In this document: one piece after another, positions 26,460 through 34,924 of the stretch
Numbering within the stretch: the stretch's first letter is position 1
Layout: the number at the start of each line of letters is the position of its first letter
NCBI RefSeq assembly: GCF_900143285.1
Contig: NZ_FRDN01000016.1
Location: forward strand, 62,001-126,000
Direction: 5' to 3'
From: Desulfitobacterium chlororespirans DSM 11544
GTDB taxonomy: Bacteria > Bacillota > Desulfitobacteriia > Desulfitobacteriales > Desulfitobacteriaceae
DNA: 64,000 nucleotides
Position numbers and translations under genes: made by a program
The notes under the pieces: model-generated
What the model was told of the DNA's origin: nothing
The model's database searches: none
The model's input: the letters and a program-made list of their open reading frames with translations, nothing else

Positions 26460-26510
26460 AACTTGTCCCTCATATTTCTTAGTAAAGAAGGAAAGGGGGA
26501 CAAGTTTTTT
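26460..26510 (+). terminator. Terminator overlapping the spoIIP start region
   Basis: AACTTGTCCCT pairs with GGGGACAAGTT, with an inner TTCTT/AAGAA helix and AGTA loop, then TTTTTT at 26505-26510. The 3' arm contains the AAGGGGG ribosome site of spoIIP. Confidence 0.75.
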
Positions 26511-27591
26511 GTTGAAAGAAAATATGTTTTCCACGAAGAAGTGGCGATGGAGTTTTTGGCCCTCGGCCCGCTGGGCTCGCGGTTTTCTTCTTATTTTGCT
26601 GACCCTCCTTTTCCTGGGCTTATTCGTTTATGCTTTAGAAGAAGGAACGTCCCGTCAATTGGTTCGTGTCATGGCCCAGCAAAGCTTCCCCTTTGAAGCT
26701 CTTATATTAGAGGGAATCCCCGGTTATTCCCAGCCGGAGAGGGAGCATCTTAATCAGATCAGAACTCAAGGGGTCTCATTAGGGACATTTTTATTGACTG
26801 GAGTCAATATCGCCGATGCCCGCACCTATTTCTTCAGCTATTTTACTCCCCCACCAGGGGGACCGGCTTGGATTGGTTGGGCCTATAACCCGGGGGACCC
26901 GGAATATGAAGGGGAAATACCCGAATTGGAGGAGATTCCCCTTACTCCCTCCCCTGTACCGCCAGAGCATGAAGAACCGGCGCTGCCGCTGGATGATGAG
27001 GTGCTTGTGGGCATCTACCATACCCATAATTCTGAGAGCTATGCCGGCGACGGGGGAGGGGAGCGGGATAATAAGGGGGACGGAGAGATAGTCCGCGTAG
27101 GGGAAACTTTAAAGGGATCTCTGGAGAAGCATGGCATTCGAACTGTTCAGGCTTTGGATATTCATGATGTTGAGGATTTTAATAAAGCTTACAGCAAGTC
27201 TTTGTATACAGCCGCAGCTTTGGTTAAGAACTATCCCTCCATGAAGCTCCTCTTGGATCTGCATCGGGATGGGCTGCCGCCGGGAGTCAATAAAGGCACA
27301 GTGATGATTCAAGGTAAAGAAGTTGCACGAGTCATGATCGTCATTGGTCAGAAAAATCCCCATTGGGAAACCAATGAAGCCATCGCTGAAGAGCTGATTG
27401 CTTTTGCTGAGGAGAACTACCCGGGATTATTTATTCCCCGCATTACCTATGCCTCAGATGCCCGCTATAATCAGCATTTGCTGGATGGAGCCATTCTGTT
27501 TGAAATCGGCAGTCAGCTGAATACCTTTGCAGAAGCGCAAGGGACGGCAGAAGTCTTGGGAAGTCTATTGGCGGATTGGCTGAAAGAATGA
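26509..27591 (+). CDS. spoIIP: Stage II sporulation protein P
   Basis: A 360-residue membrane-anchored peptidoglycan amidase/endopeptidase that works with SpoIID and SpoIIM in engulfment. One membrane segment lies at about 26-43. The catalytic domain carries GIYHTHNSESYAGDGG (about 169-184), LLLDLHRDGLPPGVN and MIVIGQKNPHWETN, with the zinc-binding His and Glu residues. A Pro/Glu-rich linker precedes it. No ATG is well placed: TTG 26509 or 26512 follow AAGGGGG at 9 or 12 bases. The terminator hairpin covers that ribosome site, so a spoIIP-specific transcript should start downstream of about 26470. Confidence 0.93.
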   Translation: MLKENMFSTKKWRWSFWPSARWARGFLLILLTLLFLGLFVYALEEGTSRQLVRVMAQQSFPFEALILEGIPGYSQPEREHLNQIRTQGVSLGTFLLTGVNIADARTYFFSYFTPPPGGPAWIGWAYNPGDPEYEGEIPELEEIPLTPSPVPPEHEEPALPLDDEVLVGIYHTHNSESYAGDGGGERDNKGDGEIVRVGETLKGSLEKHGIRTVQALDIHDVEDFNKAYSKSLYTAAALVKNYPSMKLLLDLHRDGLPPGVNKGTVMIQGKEVARVMIVIGQKNPHWETNEAIAEELIAFAEENYPGLFIPRITYASDARYNQHLLDGAILFEIGSQLNTFAEAQGTAEVLGSLLADWLKE

Positions 27592-27650
27592 TATAATTCC
27601 ATAGTTAGAGAATTTTAGCATCAAGATGAGAGGCAAAAGGGGACGAAATT

Positions 27651-29216
27651 ATGTCAGGTACGCGGACGGTAGCTATGGCGGCCGGACTCTTAATGCTTAC
27701 ACAGCTTGCATCAAGGATTCTGGGCTTCTTAAGAGAGTCATTGATGGCGAATTTCTATGGAAAAACGGGAGTAACCGATGCTTACCAAACGGCATTTATT
27801 CTTCCGGATTTAATTTATTGGCTTTTAGTAGGCGGAGTTTTAAGCTCTGCCTTTATTCCTGTATTCTCCGAATATATCCATAAAGGAAAGGAAGAGGAAG
27901 GGTGGCGGGTTGCCAGTTCTTTCATTAATCTGATCCTTTTGCTTTTAAGCGCTTTGGTTATCTTAGCCCTGATCTTTACTCCCTATTTTATTCGCTTGCA
28001 GGTTCCCGGATTTACAGTGGAAAACCAAGCTCTGACGGTCCTGCTCACCCGAATTATCTTGATTCAACCCCTGCTCCTGGCTTTGAGCGGAATTACCATG
28101 GGAATCTTAAACTCCTATAAGATCTTTTGGCCCAGTGCCTTGGGTACGGTTCTCTATAATGCCAGTGTCATTGTCTTCGGTGTGATTCTGGCCCGACCTG
28201 ATGAGCCGGAATCCATCTCAGGTTTTGCCATCGGGGTCGTGGTAGGAGCCCTGCTTAACTTTGTGGTGCAGATACCTGCTCTGCGCCGTCAAGGCCTTCG
28301 TTATTATCCCATCATTGATTGGCGGCATCCCGGAGTCCGCAAAATAGCGGTTCTGGCCGTTCCGATTATTCTCAGCTATTCCTTGAACCAAATCCAAGTA
28401 GTAGTGAACTCGAACTTAGGCTCCCACCTTATCGAAGGCAGCTTGACGGCGGTGTGGTATTCTTACCGTTTATATCAGTTGCCGGTGGGTATTTTTGCCC
28501 TGGCTATTGCTGTCGCTGTATTTCCGACATTAAACGAACATGCTGCCCTGAATAAATGGAAGGATTTTGTTCTGACTTCATCTCTTGCTGTGCGTATGGT
28601 GATTTTTATTACCTTACCTATTTCTATAGGAATGATTGTTCTGCGCTATCCTTTGATCCGGGTGCTCTTTGAGCATGGGGCTTTTACCCCCACCGACACC
28701 TTCGCTACGGCTATTCCTCTTTTGTATTTTGCCGTAGGGATCTCGGCCCAATCTGTGATCCAAATCCTGCCTCGGATGTTTTATGCTCTTCAGGACACCT
28801 GGACTCCGGTGGTCATCGGCATTATCTCTATGCTGGCCAATGTGGCGTTCATGTTTCTCCTGGTCAAACCCTTGCAGACTGGGGGATTAGCTTTTGCCAC
28901 CTCCTTAGCTGCCGTACTTAATGCGATTCTGCTTCTTTATCTCCTGCGCAAGCGCTTAAAATCCATCGACGGTCGGAGAATGTTTGCAACTACTCTCAAG
29001 ACTTTAGCGGCTTCCGGTGTGATGGGGCTGGCAGTTTGGCTGGGGGGGCAATGGCTGACCTCACTTGTAGGAGTAGGAAAAGTGGCTTCCATCTTTGTCT
29101 TGCTGGCGGGTACTTTGCTGGGCGCCCTCATTTTTGCCGCCGTAACCAAGGCCATGGGTATGGAAGAGTTTGAACAGACCCTTGGTCTATTTCAGAAACG
29201 TATCAGGAGAGGGTAG
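27651..29216 (+). CDS. murJ: Lipid II flippase MurJ/MviN
   Basis: A 521-residue polytopic membrane protein of the MOP superfamily with about 14 hydrophobic segments. Family motifs are ASRILGFLRESLMANFYG near the start, DAYQTAFILPDLIYWLLVGG and the NLGSHLIEGSLTAVWYSYRL segment. MurJ flips lipid-linked peptidoglycan precursor. Because it follows spoIIP, a sporulation-specific paralogue is possible; the sequence alone does not decide. The sensor kinase gene starts 9 nt after it. Confidence 0.92.
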   Translation: MSGTRTVAMAAGLLMLTQLASRILGFLRESLMANFYGKTGVTDAYQTAFILPDLIYWLLVGGVLSSAFIPVFSEYIHKGKEEEGWRVASSFINLILLLLSALVILALIFTPYFIRLQVPGFTVENQALTVLLTRIILIQPLLLALSGITMGILNSYKIFWPSALGTVLYNASVIVFGVILARPDEPESISGFAIGVVVGALLNFVVQIPALRRQGLRYYPIIDWRHPGVRKIAVLAVPIILSYSLNQIQVVVNSNLGSHLIEGSLTAVWYSYRLYQLPVGIFALAIAVAVFPTLNEHAALNKWKDFVLTSSLAVRMVIFITLPISIGMIVLRYPLIRVLFEHGAFTPTDTFATAIPLLYFAVGISAQSVIQILPRMFYALQDTWTPVVIGIISMLANVAFMFLLVKPLQTGGLAFATSLAAVLNAILLLYLLRKRLKSIDGRRMFATTLKTLAASGVMGLAVWLGGQWLTSLVGVGKVASIFVLLAGTLLGALIFAAVTKAMGMEEFEQTLGLFQKRIRRG

Positions 29217-29224
29217 TTCTCACA

Positions 29225-30826
29225 ATGAAAAAACCTAGGCCTTATCTCAGTCTGGAAAAAACAATACTAATATTAATCTGCTTAGTGGTGTTCTTATCTT
29301 TATTGGTTACGAATATTTTGGTAAGCGAAGAAGTAGCCACTGCCACGGAAAAAAATATCGCCAGTCGGGCGGTGAATATATCCCGGATCGTGGCCCATTC
29401 ACCGATTGTAATTGATGGCCTTAGTGGCCGGCGGGATAAAAGGGAGATTCAGACCTATGCCGGTGAATTGATGGACTTGACTAAGGTAAACTATATTGTG
29501 GTCATGGACATGAAAGGTATCCGAGTATCCCACCCCAATGTCAATGAACTGGGGAAACCCTTTATGGGGGGAGATGAAGGAACGGTTCTGCAGGGCAAAG
29601 AACATATTTCCACAGCTAAGGGAACCTTGGGTTTATCTATGCGAGCCTTCTCTCCTGTATTTGATGAAGAAGGTGAGCAAGTAGGCGCCGTCGCTGTAGG
29701 TATTCTTATGAATACTGTGGAAGAGGCTGTGCGGGAAAGCCGGTCAAGGACCTATTTCGGTATGGGTTTAGGGTTTATTGTAGGAATCTTGGGGGCAATT
29801 TTTTTGGCCAAGCGTATCAAGAAAATTATGTTTGGGCTGGAACCCTTTGAAATCGCCCGAATCCTCCAGGAGCGCAGTGCTATGCTGGAGTCGGTGAGGG
29901 AAGGGATCGTGGCTATCGATGCCGAGGGGAAGGTCACTTTAACCAACGCTGAAGCGGCACGTCTCATGAGCCTGGCCGGAATCGATGATGTCAAAGCGAT
30001 GGATAGTGAGATGATCCCTGATTCGGTATTTAAACGCGTACTTGATAAAGGTGAGCCGGTGCTGGATTTAGAATATGATGTCAGGGGAGTTACCCTTCTT
30101 ACCAACACGGTCCCCTTAAAAGTCGATGGGGAAATTGTGGGTGCTGTCTCAACGTTTCGGGACAAAACAGAAATTAAGCAATTGGGAGAAGAGCTGTCAG
30201 GAGTAAAGGTTTATGCGGAGGCCTTAAGGGCTCAGACCCATGAATTTATGAATAAAATTCATGTGATTCTCGGTTTGGTTCATATGAAGAAATATGAACA
30301 ACTGGGGCCTTATGTAAGTCAGATCGCCCATCAATATCAGACCAAGGGCGGGCCAATCGTCCGCAATATCCGAGATCCCATCCTGGCGGGATTTATCCAG
30401 GCTAAAATGAGTAATGCCCGGGAAAACGGCTGTGAACTACTGCTTAATGAAGAGAGCTATTGCCCCCAGGCCAAGGATTCGTCTATGGTTCATGACCTGG
30501 TAACCATTATTGGCAATCTTTTAACCAATTCCTTTGAGGCGGTGAAGGAGAAGGATACTAACGAAGTGGAACTCAGCCTTGTCTATGGTGAAGGGGAATT
30601 GCTCATCCGGGTCGCAGACCAGGGAGCAGGAATTCCCGCTCAGGTCATGAAGAATATGTTTGTCAAAGGCTATTCCACTAAATCCAATGGCCGCGGTTTT
30701 GGGTTGTTTTTGGTTCAGAAGAGTGTGGAACAGCGAAAAGGGCGGATTCAAATTGATTCAGGGGATAATAAAGGCACCACTTTTGAAATTTTTTTACCTT
30801 ATGACCCTTTGGAGGAGACGCTATGA
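29225..30826 (+). CDS. CitA/DcuS-family sensor histidine kinase
   Basis: A 533-residue membrane kinase. Membrane segments lie at about 13-33 and 175-195 and enclose an extracytoplasmic PAS-like sensor (about 35-172, with YIVVMDMKGIRVSHPN). A cytoplasmic PAS domain (about 215-320) is followed by the phosphorylated H339 in AQTHEFMNKIH and the ATPase domain (NLLTNSFEAV, DQGAGIP, GRGFGLFLV). Such kinases sense C4-dicarboxylates or citrate. The gene overlaps the response regulator (ATGA). A fumarate-reductase-like protein downstream supports a dicarboxylate signal, by inference. Confidence 0.94.
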   Translation: MKKPRPYLSLEKTILILICLVVFLSLLVTNILVSEEVATATEKNIASRAVNISRIVAHSPIVIDGLSGRRDKREIQTYAGELMDLTKVNYIVVMDMKGIRVSHPNVNELGKPFMGGDEGTVLQGKEHISTAKGTLGLSMRAFSPVFDEEGEQVGAVAVGILMNTVEEAVRESRSRTYFGMGLGFIVGILGAIFLAKRIKKIMFGLEPFEIARILQERSAMLESVREGIVAIDAEGKVTLTNAEAARLMSLAGIDDVKAMDSEMIPDSVFKRVLDKGEPVLDLEYDVRGVTLLTNTVPLKVDGEIVGAVSTFRDKTEIKQLGEELSGVKVYAEALRAQTHEFMNKIHVILGLVHMKKYEQLGPYVSQIAHQYQTKGGPIVRNIRDPILAGFIQAKMSNARENGCELLLNEESYCPQAKDSSMVHDLVTIIGNLLTNSFEAVKEKDTNEVELSLVYGEGELLIRVADQGAGIPAQVMKNMFVKGYSTKSNGRGFGLFLVQKSVEQRKGRIQIDSGDNKGTTFEIFLPYDPLEETL

Positions 30827-31548
30827 TTAAAGTGCTAATTATAGAAGATGATCCCATGGTCGCTGAACTCAATCGTTGTTATCTGGAACAAATCGGGGGA
30901 TTTCAACTGGTTGCCAGTGCCGGAACGGCAGCAGATGCCTTGAAGGTGCTAAAAAAGAAAAAAGTTGACTTGATCCTTCTGGATATTTTTATGCCTGGCA
31001 TTAATGGTCTGGAATTTCTCACTCAACTTCGCAAAAGCGAGATAGAATCCGATGTCATTATTGTGTCCGCATCCACGGATAGCCAAAGCATTCGGAAGGC
31101 CCTGCAACATGGTGCGGTGGATTATCTGATTAAGCCCTTTGAGTATGAGCGGTTTCGGGATGCGCTCAATGTTTATAAAAAAAGAGAACTGCTTATGAAG
31201 AACAAGGAAACGCTCAGTCAGAAGGATTTGGATAAGCAGATTTTTAATATGGAAGAGGAAGAGACAGTTGATAAAAAATCTGATCTGCCTAAGGGTATTA
31301 GCCGCGATACCTTAAAATTGGTCTGGGATCATATCCTGGCAACTCAGGGTATATCCTTTACTACAGAAGAAATGGCTCTGCGGGCGGGAATTTCCCGTGT
31401 TTCCATGAGTAAATATATAAGCTTTTTACGTGAGCAAGAGGCTGTGAATACAGAGATCAGTTATGGAGCTGTAGGAAGACCGGTAAGTTGTCATCGGATC
31501 AATCAGTTGAAAGTAAAGGGCTTTAAAAAGTATTTAAAAGAGATTTAA
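30823..31548 (+). CDS. CitB/DcuR-family response regulator
   Basis: A 241-residue two-domain regulator. The receiver has VLIIEDDPMV at the start, phospho-acceptor D54 in LILLDIFMPG and K in YLIKPF. The output half (about 155-241) has a helix-turn-helix (FTTEEMALRAGISRVSMSKYI) as in CitB-type regulators. It overlaps the kinase gene and is followed by a terminator. The TTACATAA repeats just downstream, ahead of the flavoprotein gene, are the best candidate binding sites. Confidence 0.94.
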   Translation: MIKVLIIEDDPMVAELNRCYLEQIGGFQLVASAGTAADALKVLKKKKVDLILLDIFMPGINGLEFLTQLRKSEIESDVIIVSASTDSQSIRKALQHGAVDYLIKPFEYERFRDALNVYKKRELLMKNKETLSQKDLDKQIFNMEEEETVDKKSDLPKGISRDTLKLVWDHILATQGISFTTEEMALRAGISRVSMSKYISFLREQEAVNTEISYGAVGRPVSCHRINQLKVKGFKKYLKEI

Positions 31549-31550
31549 TA

Positions 31551-31584
31551 GAAGTGCCGGGGTGGATGCTCCGGCATTCTTTTA
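31551..31584 (+). terminator. Terminator of the two-component genes
   Basis: TGCCGG (31555-31560) pairs with CCGGCA (31571-31576) and is followed by TTCTTTTATT. Confidence 0.75.
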
Positions 31585-31610
31585 TTAGGCTGAATTGGGC
31601 CGTATCTACT

Positions 31611-31650
31611 TTCATAAATTACATAACGCTTTATAAACTTACATAAACTG
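31611..31650 (+). promoter_or_regulatory. Direct repeats, likely response-regulator sites
   Basis: TTACATAA occurs at 31619-31626 and 31639-31646, exactly 20 bp apart (two helical turns). A partial copy (TTCATAA, 31611-31617) and TTATAAA (31631-31637) fill the pattern. They lie about 110-150 bp upstream of the flavoprotein gene and just after the regulator gene. Confidence 0.55.
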
Positions 31651-31689
31651 TTCAGCTTCTTGTGAAAGACTTATTATGAACAAAAGAGA

Positions 31690-31723
31690 AGGTTCAATAG
31701 GTTGACAAAGGCCTACTGAACTT
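31690..31723 (+). repeat. Imperfect hairpin in the flavoprotein leader
   Basis: AGGTTCAATAGG and CCTACTGAACTT pair at 10 of 12 positions around a 10-nt loop that contains TTGACA. It may be an mRNA-stabilising leader hairpin or an operator. Confidence 0.35.
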
Positions 31724-31758
31724 CCCGACTAAAATTAAAAAAGGAGAGGAAAAGGAGT

Positions 31759-33555
31759 ATGAAAAAGATTAGTGCGTTGATTCTTGCCCTCTTAATGGTC
31801 GTTGGTCCTATCACAGGCTGCGGTACGGAATCGGCAGCCAATGAAACTCCTGGAACAAGTACGCCTGCCGTACAAGACAAAAGTGCCGATATCGTGGTTA
31901 TTGGTGCCGGTGGAGCAGGAATGACAGCAGCCATTCAAGCGGTCCAGGATGGTGCGAAGAATGTGGTTCTTGTCGAAAAAATGCCTATTACAGGTGGAAA
32001 CAGTGTCCGTTCTACAGGCGGTTTAAATGCAGCTCCTACAAAATATCAAGAAAGAGATGGTATTGAAGACTCCATCGAGCTTTTTGTGGAAGATACCATG
32101 AAGGGCGGACATAACCTTAATGATGAATCACTGGTCAGAACTTTGGCTGAAAACTCTGCTGCCGCGGTAGATTGGGTCAATGACATCGGCGGCGATTTAA
32201 GCGTGGTCGGTATGTTTGGCGGGGCCAGTGTAAAACGGATTCATCGTCCTTCGGATACAAGCGCTGTCGGTCCTATGCTCGTTACTACCTTAAACAATAA
32301 AGTTGAGGAATTAGGTATTCCTGTTCTTCTTAACACGAAAGCTGAAGAAATTCTTGTGGATGCTAATGGAGCAGTAACCGGAGTCAAAGTAACCGGTGAA
32401 GAAGGAACCTATACCATCAAGACCAAAGCTGTGGTCCTGGCTACCGGTGGCTTTGGTGCCAATGCAGAAATGGTCACGAAGTACAAGCCATCTTTGGCAG
32501 GTTTCGCTACAACCAACCATAAAGGGGCCACTGGGGACGGAATTGTTATGGCCGAAAAAATCGGTGCTGACTTCGTAGATATGGATCAAATTCAAACTCA
32601 TCCCACCGTAAACCCTACGGATCAAACGATGTACACTGAAGGGGTTCGCGGTAATGGTGCAATCCTCGTGAATAAGGAAGGAAAACGTTTTATCAATGAA
32701 TTAGAAACTCGTGATGTGGTTTCCGAAGCCATCTTGAAACAAACAGAGGGTCAAGCTTATCTATTATTTGACCAAGAAGTCCGGGAAAGCTTAAAAGCTA
32801 TCGAATCTTATATCAAGGGTGGAATCATTGTTGAAGCCGACACGATTGAGGGTCTGGCTGAACAAATTGGTGTTGACCCGGCCAATTTGAAAGAAACTAT
32901 GGAAAAATATGCCGGATATCAAGCCTCCGGCAGCGATTCGGATTTTGGACGGGCCAGTATGGAATTCCCTCTTACCCAAGCTAAATACTATGCCGGCTTA
33001 TGTGCTCCTGCGGTTCATCACACTATGGGTGGGGTGAAGATCAATACGGAAGCTCAAGTGCTCAATACGGATGGCAATCCCATTCCGGGACTCTTTGCCG
33101 GTGGTGAAATCACCGGTGGAGTTCATGGTGGAAACCGCCTTGGCGGCAATGCTGTTGCCGATATCGTCATCTTTGGCCGTATCGCCGGATCTGCTGCTCA
33201 TGCTTATGTCATGGAAAACGGCGGAACCACGGAACCCACCATTCAGGCAGCAGCTAAACCGGCTGAAGCAAAACCGGAAGTCGAAGCCAACTACAAAGAT
33301 GGCACCTATACCGGCGTCGGTGAAGGTAAGGGCGGCGAGATTAAGGTAGAAGTCGTGGTTAAAGACGGAGAAGTGATTAAAGTAACCCTGAAAGATCATG
33401 CCGAAACCCCCGGTATATTCGAGAATGCTGAAGAGGGCGTGGTTGGAGAAATCATCCGCAAGCAAATCACGGAAGTGGATGCTGTCGGTGGCGCCACCAT
33501 GACCAGTGAGGGAATCAAAGCGGCAGTAGCTCAAGCTTTGGAAGCAGCGAAATAA
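31759..33555 (+). CDS. Secreted FAD/FMN flavoprotein, fumarate-reductase (flavocytochrome c) type
   Basis: A 598-residue lipoprotein. The signal peptide ends in a lipobox with C21 (ITGC). An FAD-binding domain (VVIGAGGAGMTAAIQA) and a substrate domain follow. The residues equivalent to the fumarate-reductase active site are present: H281 (QTHPT), R297 (VRGNGA), H420/H421 (HHTMGG) and R460 (GGNRLGGNA). An FMN-binding domain is at the C-terminus (about 512-598) with DAVGGATMT, in which T580 is the expected covalent FMN site. There is no haem domain. It should act outside the membrane and take electrons through FMN from a partner not in the window. Fumarate is the likely acceptor; related enzymes use urocanate or other enoates. 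Confidence 0.93.
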   Translation: MKKISALILALLMVVGPITGCGTESAANETPGTSTPAVQDKSADIVVIGAGGAGMTAAIQAVQDGAKNVVLVEKMPITGGNSVRSTGGLNAAPTKYQERDGIEDSIELFVEDTMKGGHNLNDESLVRTLAENSAAAVDWVNDIGGDLSVVGMFGGASVKRIHRPSDTSAVGPMLVTTLNNKVEELGIPVLLNTKAEEILVDANGAVTGVKVTGEEGTYTIKTKAVVLATGGFGANAEMVTKYKPSLAGFATTNHKGATGDGIVMAEKIGADFVDMDQIQTHPTVNPTDQTMYTEGVRGNGAILVNKEGKRFINELETRDVVSEAILKQTEGQAYLLFDQEVRESLKAIESYIKGGIIVEADTIEGLAEQIGVDPANLKETMEKYAGYQASGSDSDFGRASMEFPLTQAKYYAGLCAPAVHHTMGGVKINTEAQVLNTDGNPIPGLFAGGEITGGVHGGNRLGGNAVADIVIFGRIAGSAAHAYVMENGGTTEPTIQAAAKPAEAKPEVEANYKDGTYTGVGEGKGGEIKVEVVVKDGEVIKVTLKDHAETPGIFENAEEGVVGEIIRKQITEVDAVGGATMTSEGIKAAVAQALEAAK

Positions 33556-33584
33556 TAGGTTTAGGTTATGGGGCAGATCTCTGG

Positions 33585-33590
33585 TATAAT
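33585..33590 (+). promoter_or_regulatory. Extended -10 promoter candidate
   Basis: TGGTATAAT (33582-33590) is an extended -10 with a perfect TATAAT, 83 bp before the glycosidase-like gene. The -35 is poor (TTAGGT, 18 bp away). Confidence 0.5.
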
Positions 33591-33637
33591 AAAATACAAA
33601 GTCCAGTGTTATTATGCCGATTAACTTCATAGAAATT

Positions 33638-33665
33638 AAGAAGGAGCAAGCCATTGCTTCTTCTT
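33638..33665 (+). promoter_or_regulatory. Leader hairpin carrying a ribosome-binding sequence
   Basis: AAGAAGGAGCAA (33638-33649) pairs with TTGCTTCTTCTT (33654-33665) around GCCA, with 12 bp including one G-U. The AAGGAG sequence at 33641-33646 is inside the stem, so it would be hidden in the folded mRNA. Confidence 0.55.
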
Positions 33666-33672
33666 TCTCTTC

Positions 33673-34725
33673 ATGGGGGTGTTGAAAATCAGAGCAGAGT
33701 ACGAACAATCAGCTGCACAAGCCGGTCAAAAAAAGAAAAAGTCAATCATCTTTATTCTCTTAAAAGTCGTTTTGGGATTCCTGATCCTGTGTCTTCTCGG
33801 TATGGCTCTTGCCTTTCTCCTGATTTTTCACGGGCCCTTAACAGGGCTTAAGGAGCTTTATGTGACAACGGCTATGACCACATACAGCCACCAATATTTA
33901 GCGACCTGGTTTGTCAGTGAAGAAGAGATTAATGGGATTATGGAGAAAAACAAAGTTTCAGAGCCCAAAGTCAATACGGATGAAAAAGCTGTGAATGTTC
34001 TCAAGCCGATCATCGAGGAAAAACCGGCCCTTGAACTGGTAGAGGTTTCCGGAAAAGGTTTCCAGGGATACCTTTTGAAAGTAGGCAATCCTCAGCAGGT
34101 CCGTTTAGCCGCCACAGATCAATTAGGGGATCGAGGGTTAAAGGTCTCTGAATTTGTGGAGAATAATCATGCAGTAGCTGGGATCAATGCCGGGGGGTTT
34201 GCGGATCCCGGAGGAATGAGCTTTGGAGGAACACCGACGGGAATTCTCATCACTGAAGGAAAGATCATTCACAAGGATAATTGGGAGACTTATAATTTAA
34301 TCGGTATAACTAAAAACGACGTCTTGGTTGTAGGGCGTTATACTCTGGAGCAGATTGAAGAACTGGGCATCCGGGACGCCGTATCCTTCGGCCCCGCTCT
34401 TATCGTTAATAGTCAACCCATGATTACCTATGGAGATGGTGGCTGGGGGATTGCTCCAAGGACTGCTATTGGTCAGACACATGATGGTACCATCCTTCTT
34501 CTCGTCATTGATGGCAGGCAGTTAGGAAGCCTTGGCGCGACCTTAAAGGACGTTCAGGATATTCTTATTGAGCATGGTGCGGTTAATGGGGCGAATTTGG
34601 ATGGAGGATCATCATCTACTTTAGTTTATGAGGGAGAAGTAAAGAACAAGCCCAGCAGCCCTTACGGCCCTCGGGAAGTCCCCACCGCTTTTATCGTTCT
34701 GCCTGAACCCCGCCTTGTAGAGTAG
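33673..34725 (+). CDS. Membrane-anchored phosphodiester glycosidase (NAGPA) domain protein
   Basis: A 350-residue protein with a lysine-rich cytoplasmic start, one membrane segment at about 28-50, and an extracellular NAGPA domain (about 150-345). Visible family motifs are AVAGINAGGFADPGGM, SFGPALIVN, APRTAIGQT and NGANLDGGSSSTLVYEGE. Such proteins cleave N-acetylglucosamine phosphodiesters or teichoic-acid-like glycans at the cell surface. The start is uncertain: ATG 33673, GTG 33679 and TTG 33682 are in frame and none has a well-spaced ribosome site; the only good AAGGAG is in the hairpin at 33638-33665. Confidence 0.88.
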   Translation: MGVLKIRAEYEQSAAQAGQKKKKSIIFILLKVVLGFLILCLLGMALAFLLIFHGPLTGLKELYVTTAMTTYSHQYLATWFVSEEEINGIMEKNKVSEPKVNTDEKAVNVLKPIIEEKPALELVEVSGKGFQGYLLKVGNPQQVRLAATDQLGDRGLKVSEFVENNHAVAGINAGGFADPGGMSFGGTPTGILITEGKIIHKDNWETYNLIGITKNDVLVVGRYTLEQIEELGIRDAVSFGPALIVNSQPMITYGDGGWGIAPRTAIGQTHDGTILLLVIDGRQLGSLGATLKDVQDILIEHGAVNGANLDGGSSSTLVYEGEVKNKPSSPYGPREVPTAFIVLPEPRLVE

Positions 34726-34814
34726 GAGCGGATCAATATGGGAGAAAAGGTTGAAGAAAAGGAAGCTTCAGTAAATCTAGGGTGAACTTTTTTATTGAAC
34801 CCCTCTTTTCGTTC

Positions 34815-34843
34815 TTGCTCAAACAAATAATTGGCGGTATAAT
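34815..34843 (+). promoter_or_regulatory. Promoter candidate for lepA
   Basis: TTGCTC (34815-34820) and a perfect TATAAT (34838-34843) are 17 bp apart, about 80 bp before lepA. Confidence 0.7.
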
Positions 34844-34924
34844 ATTTGTTTAGAATGGATTCTGAAAAAAGACTCGTTTTTTCTGATACGAAACTGGATT
34901 TTGTTGAAATGAGGGGTAAAAACT

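Noticed and set aside
33654-33851. 65-codon frame starting at TTG 33654 with a well-spaced AAGGAG
   Set aside because: It runs in a different frame into the glycosidase-like gene and has no protein-like features; it is kept only as a possible leader in the findings.
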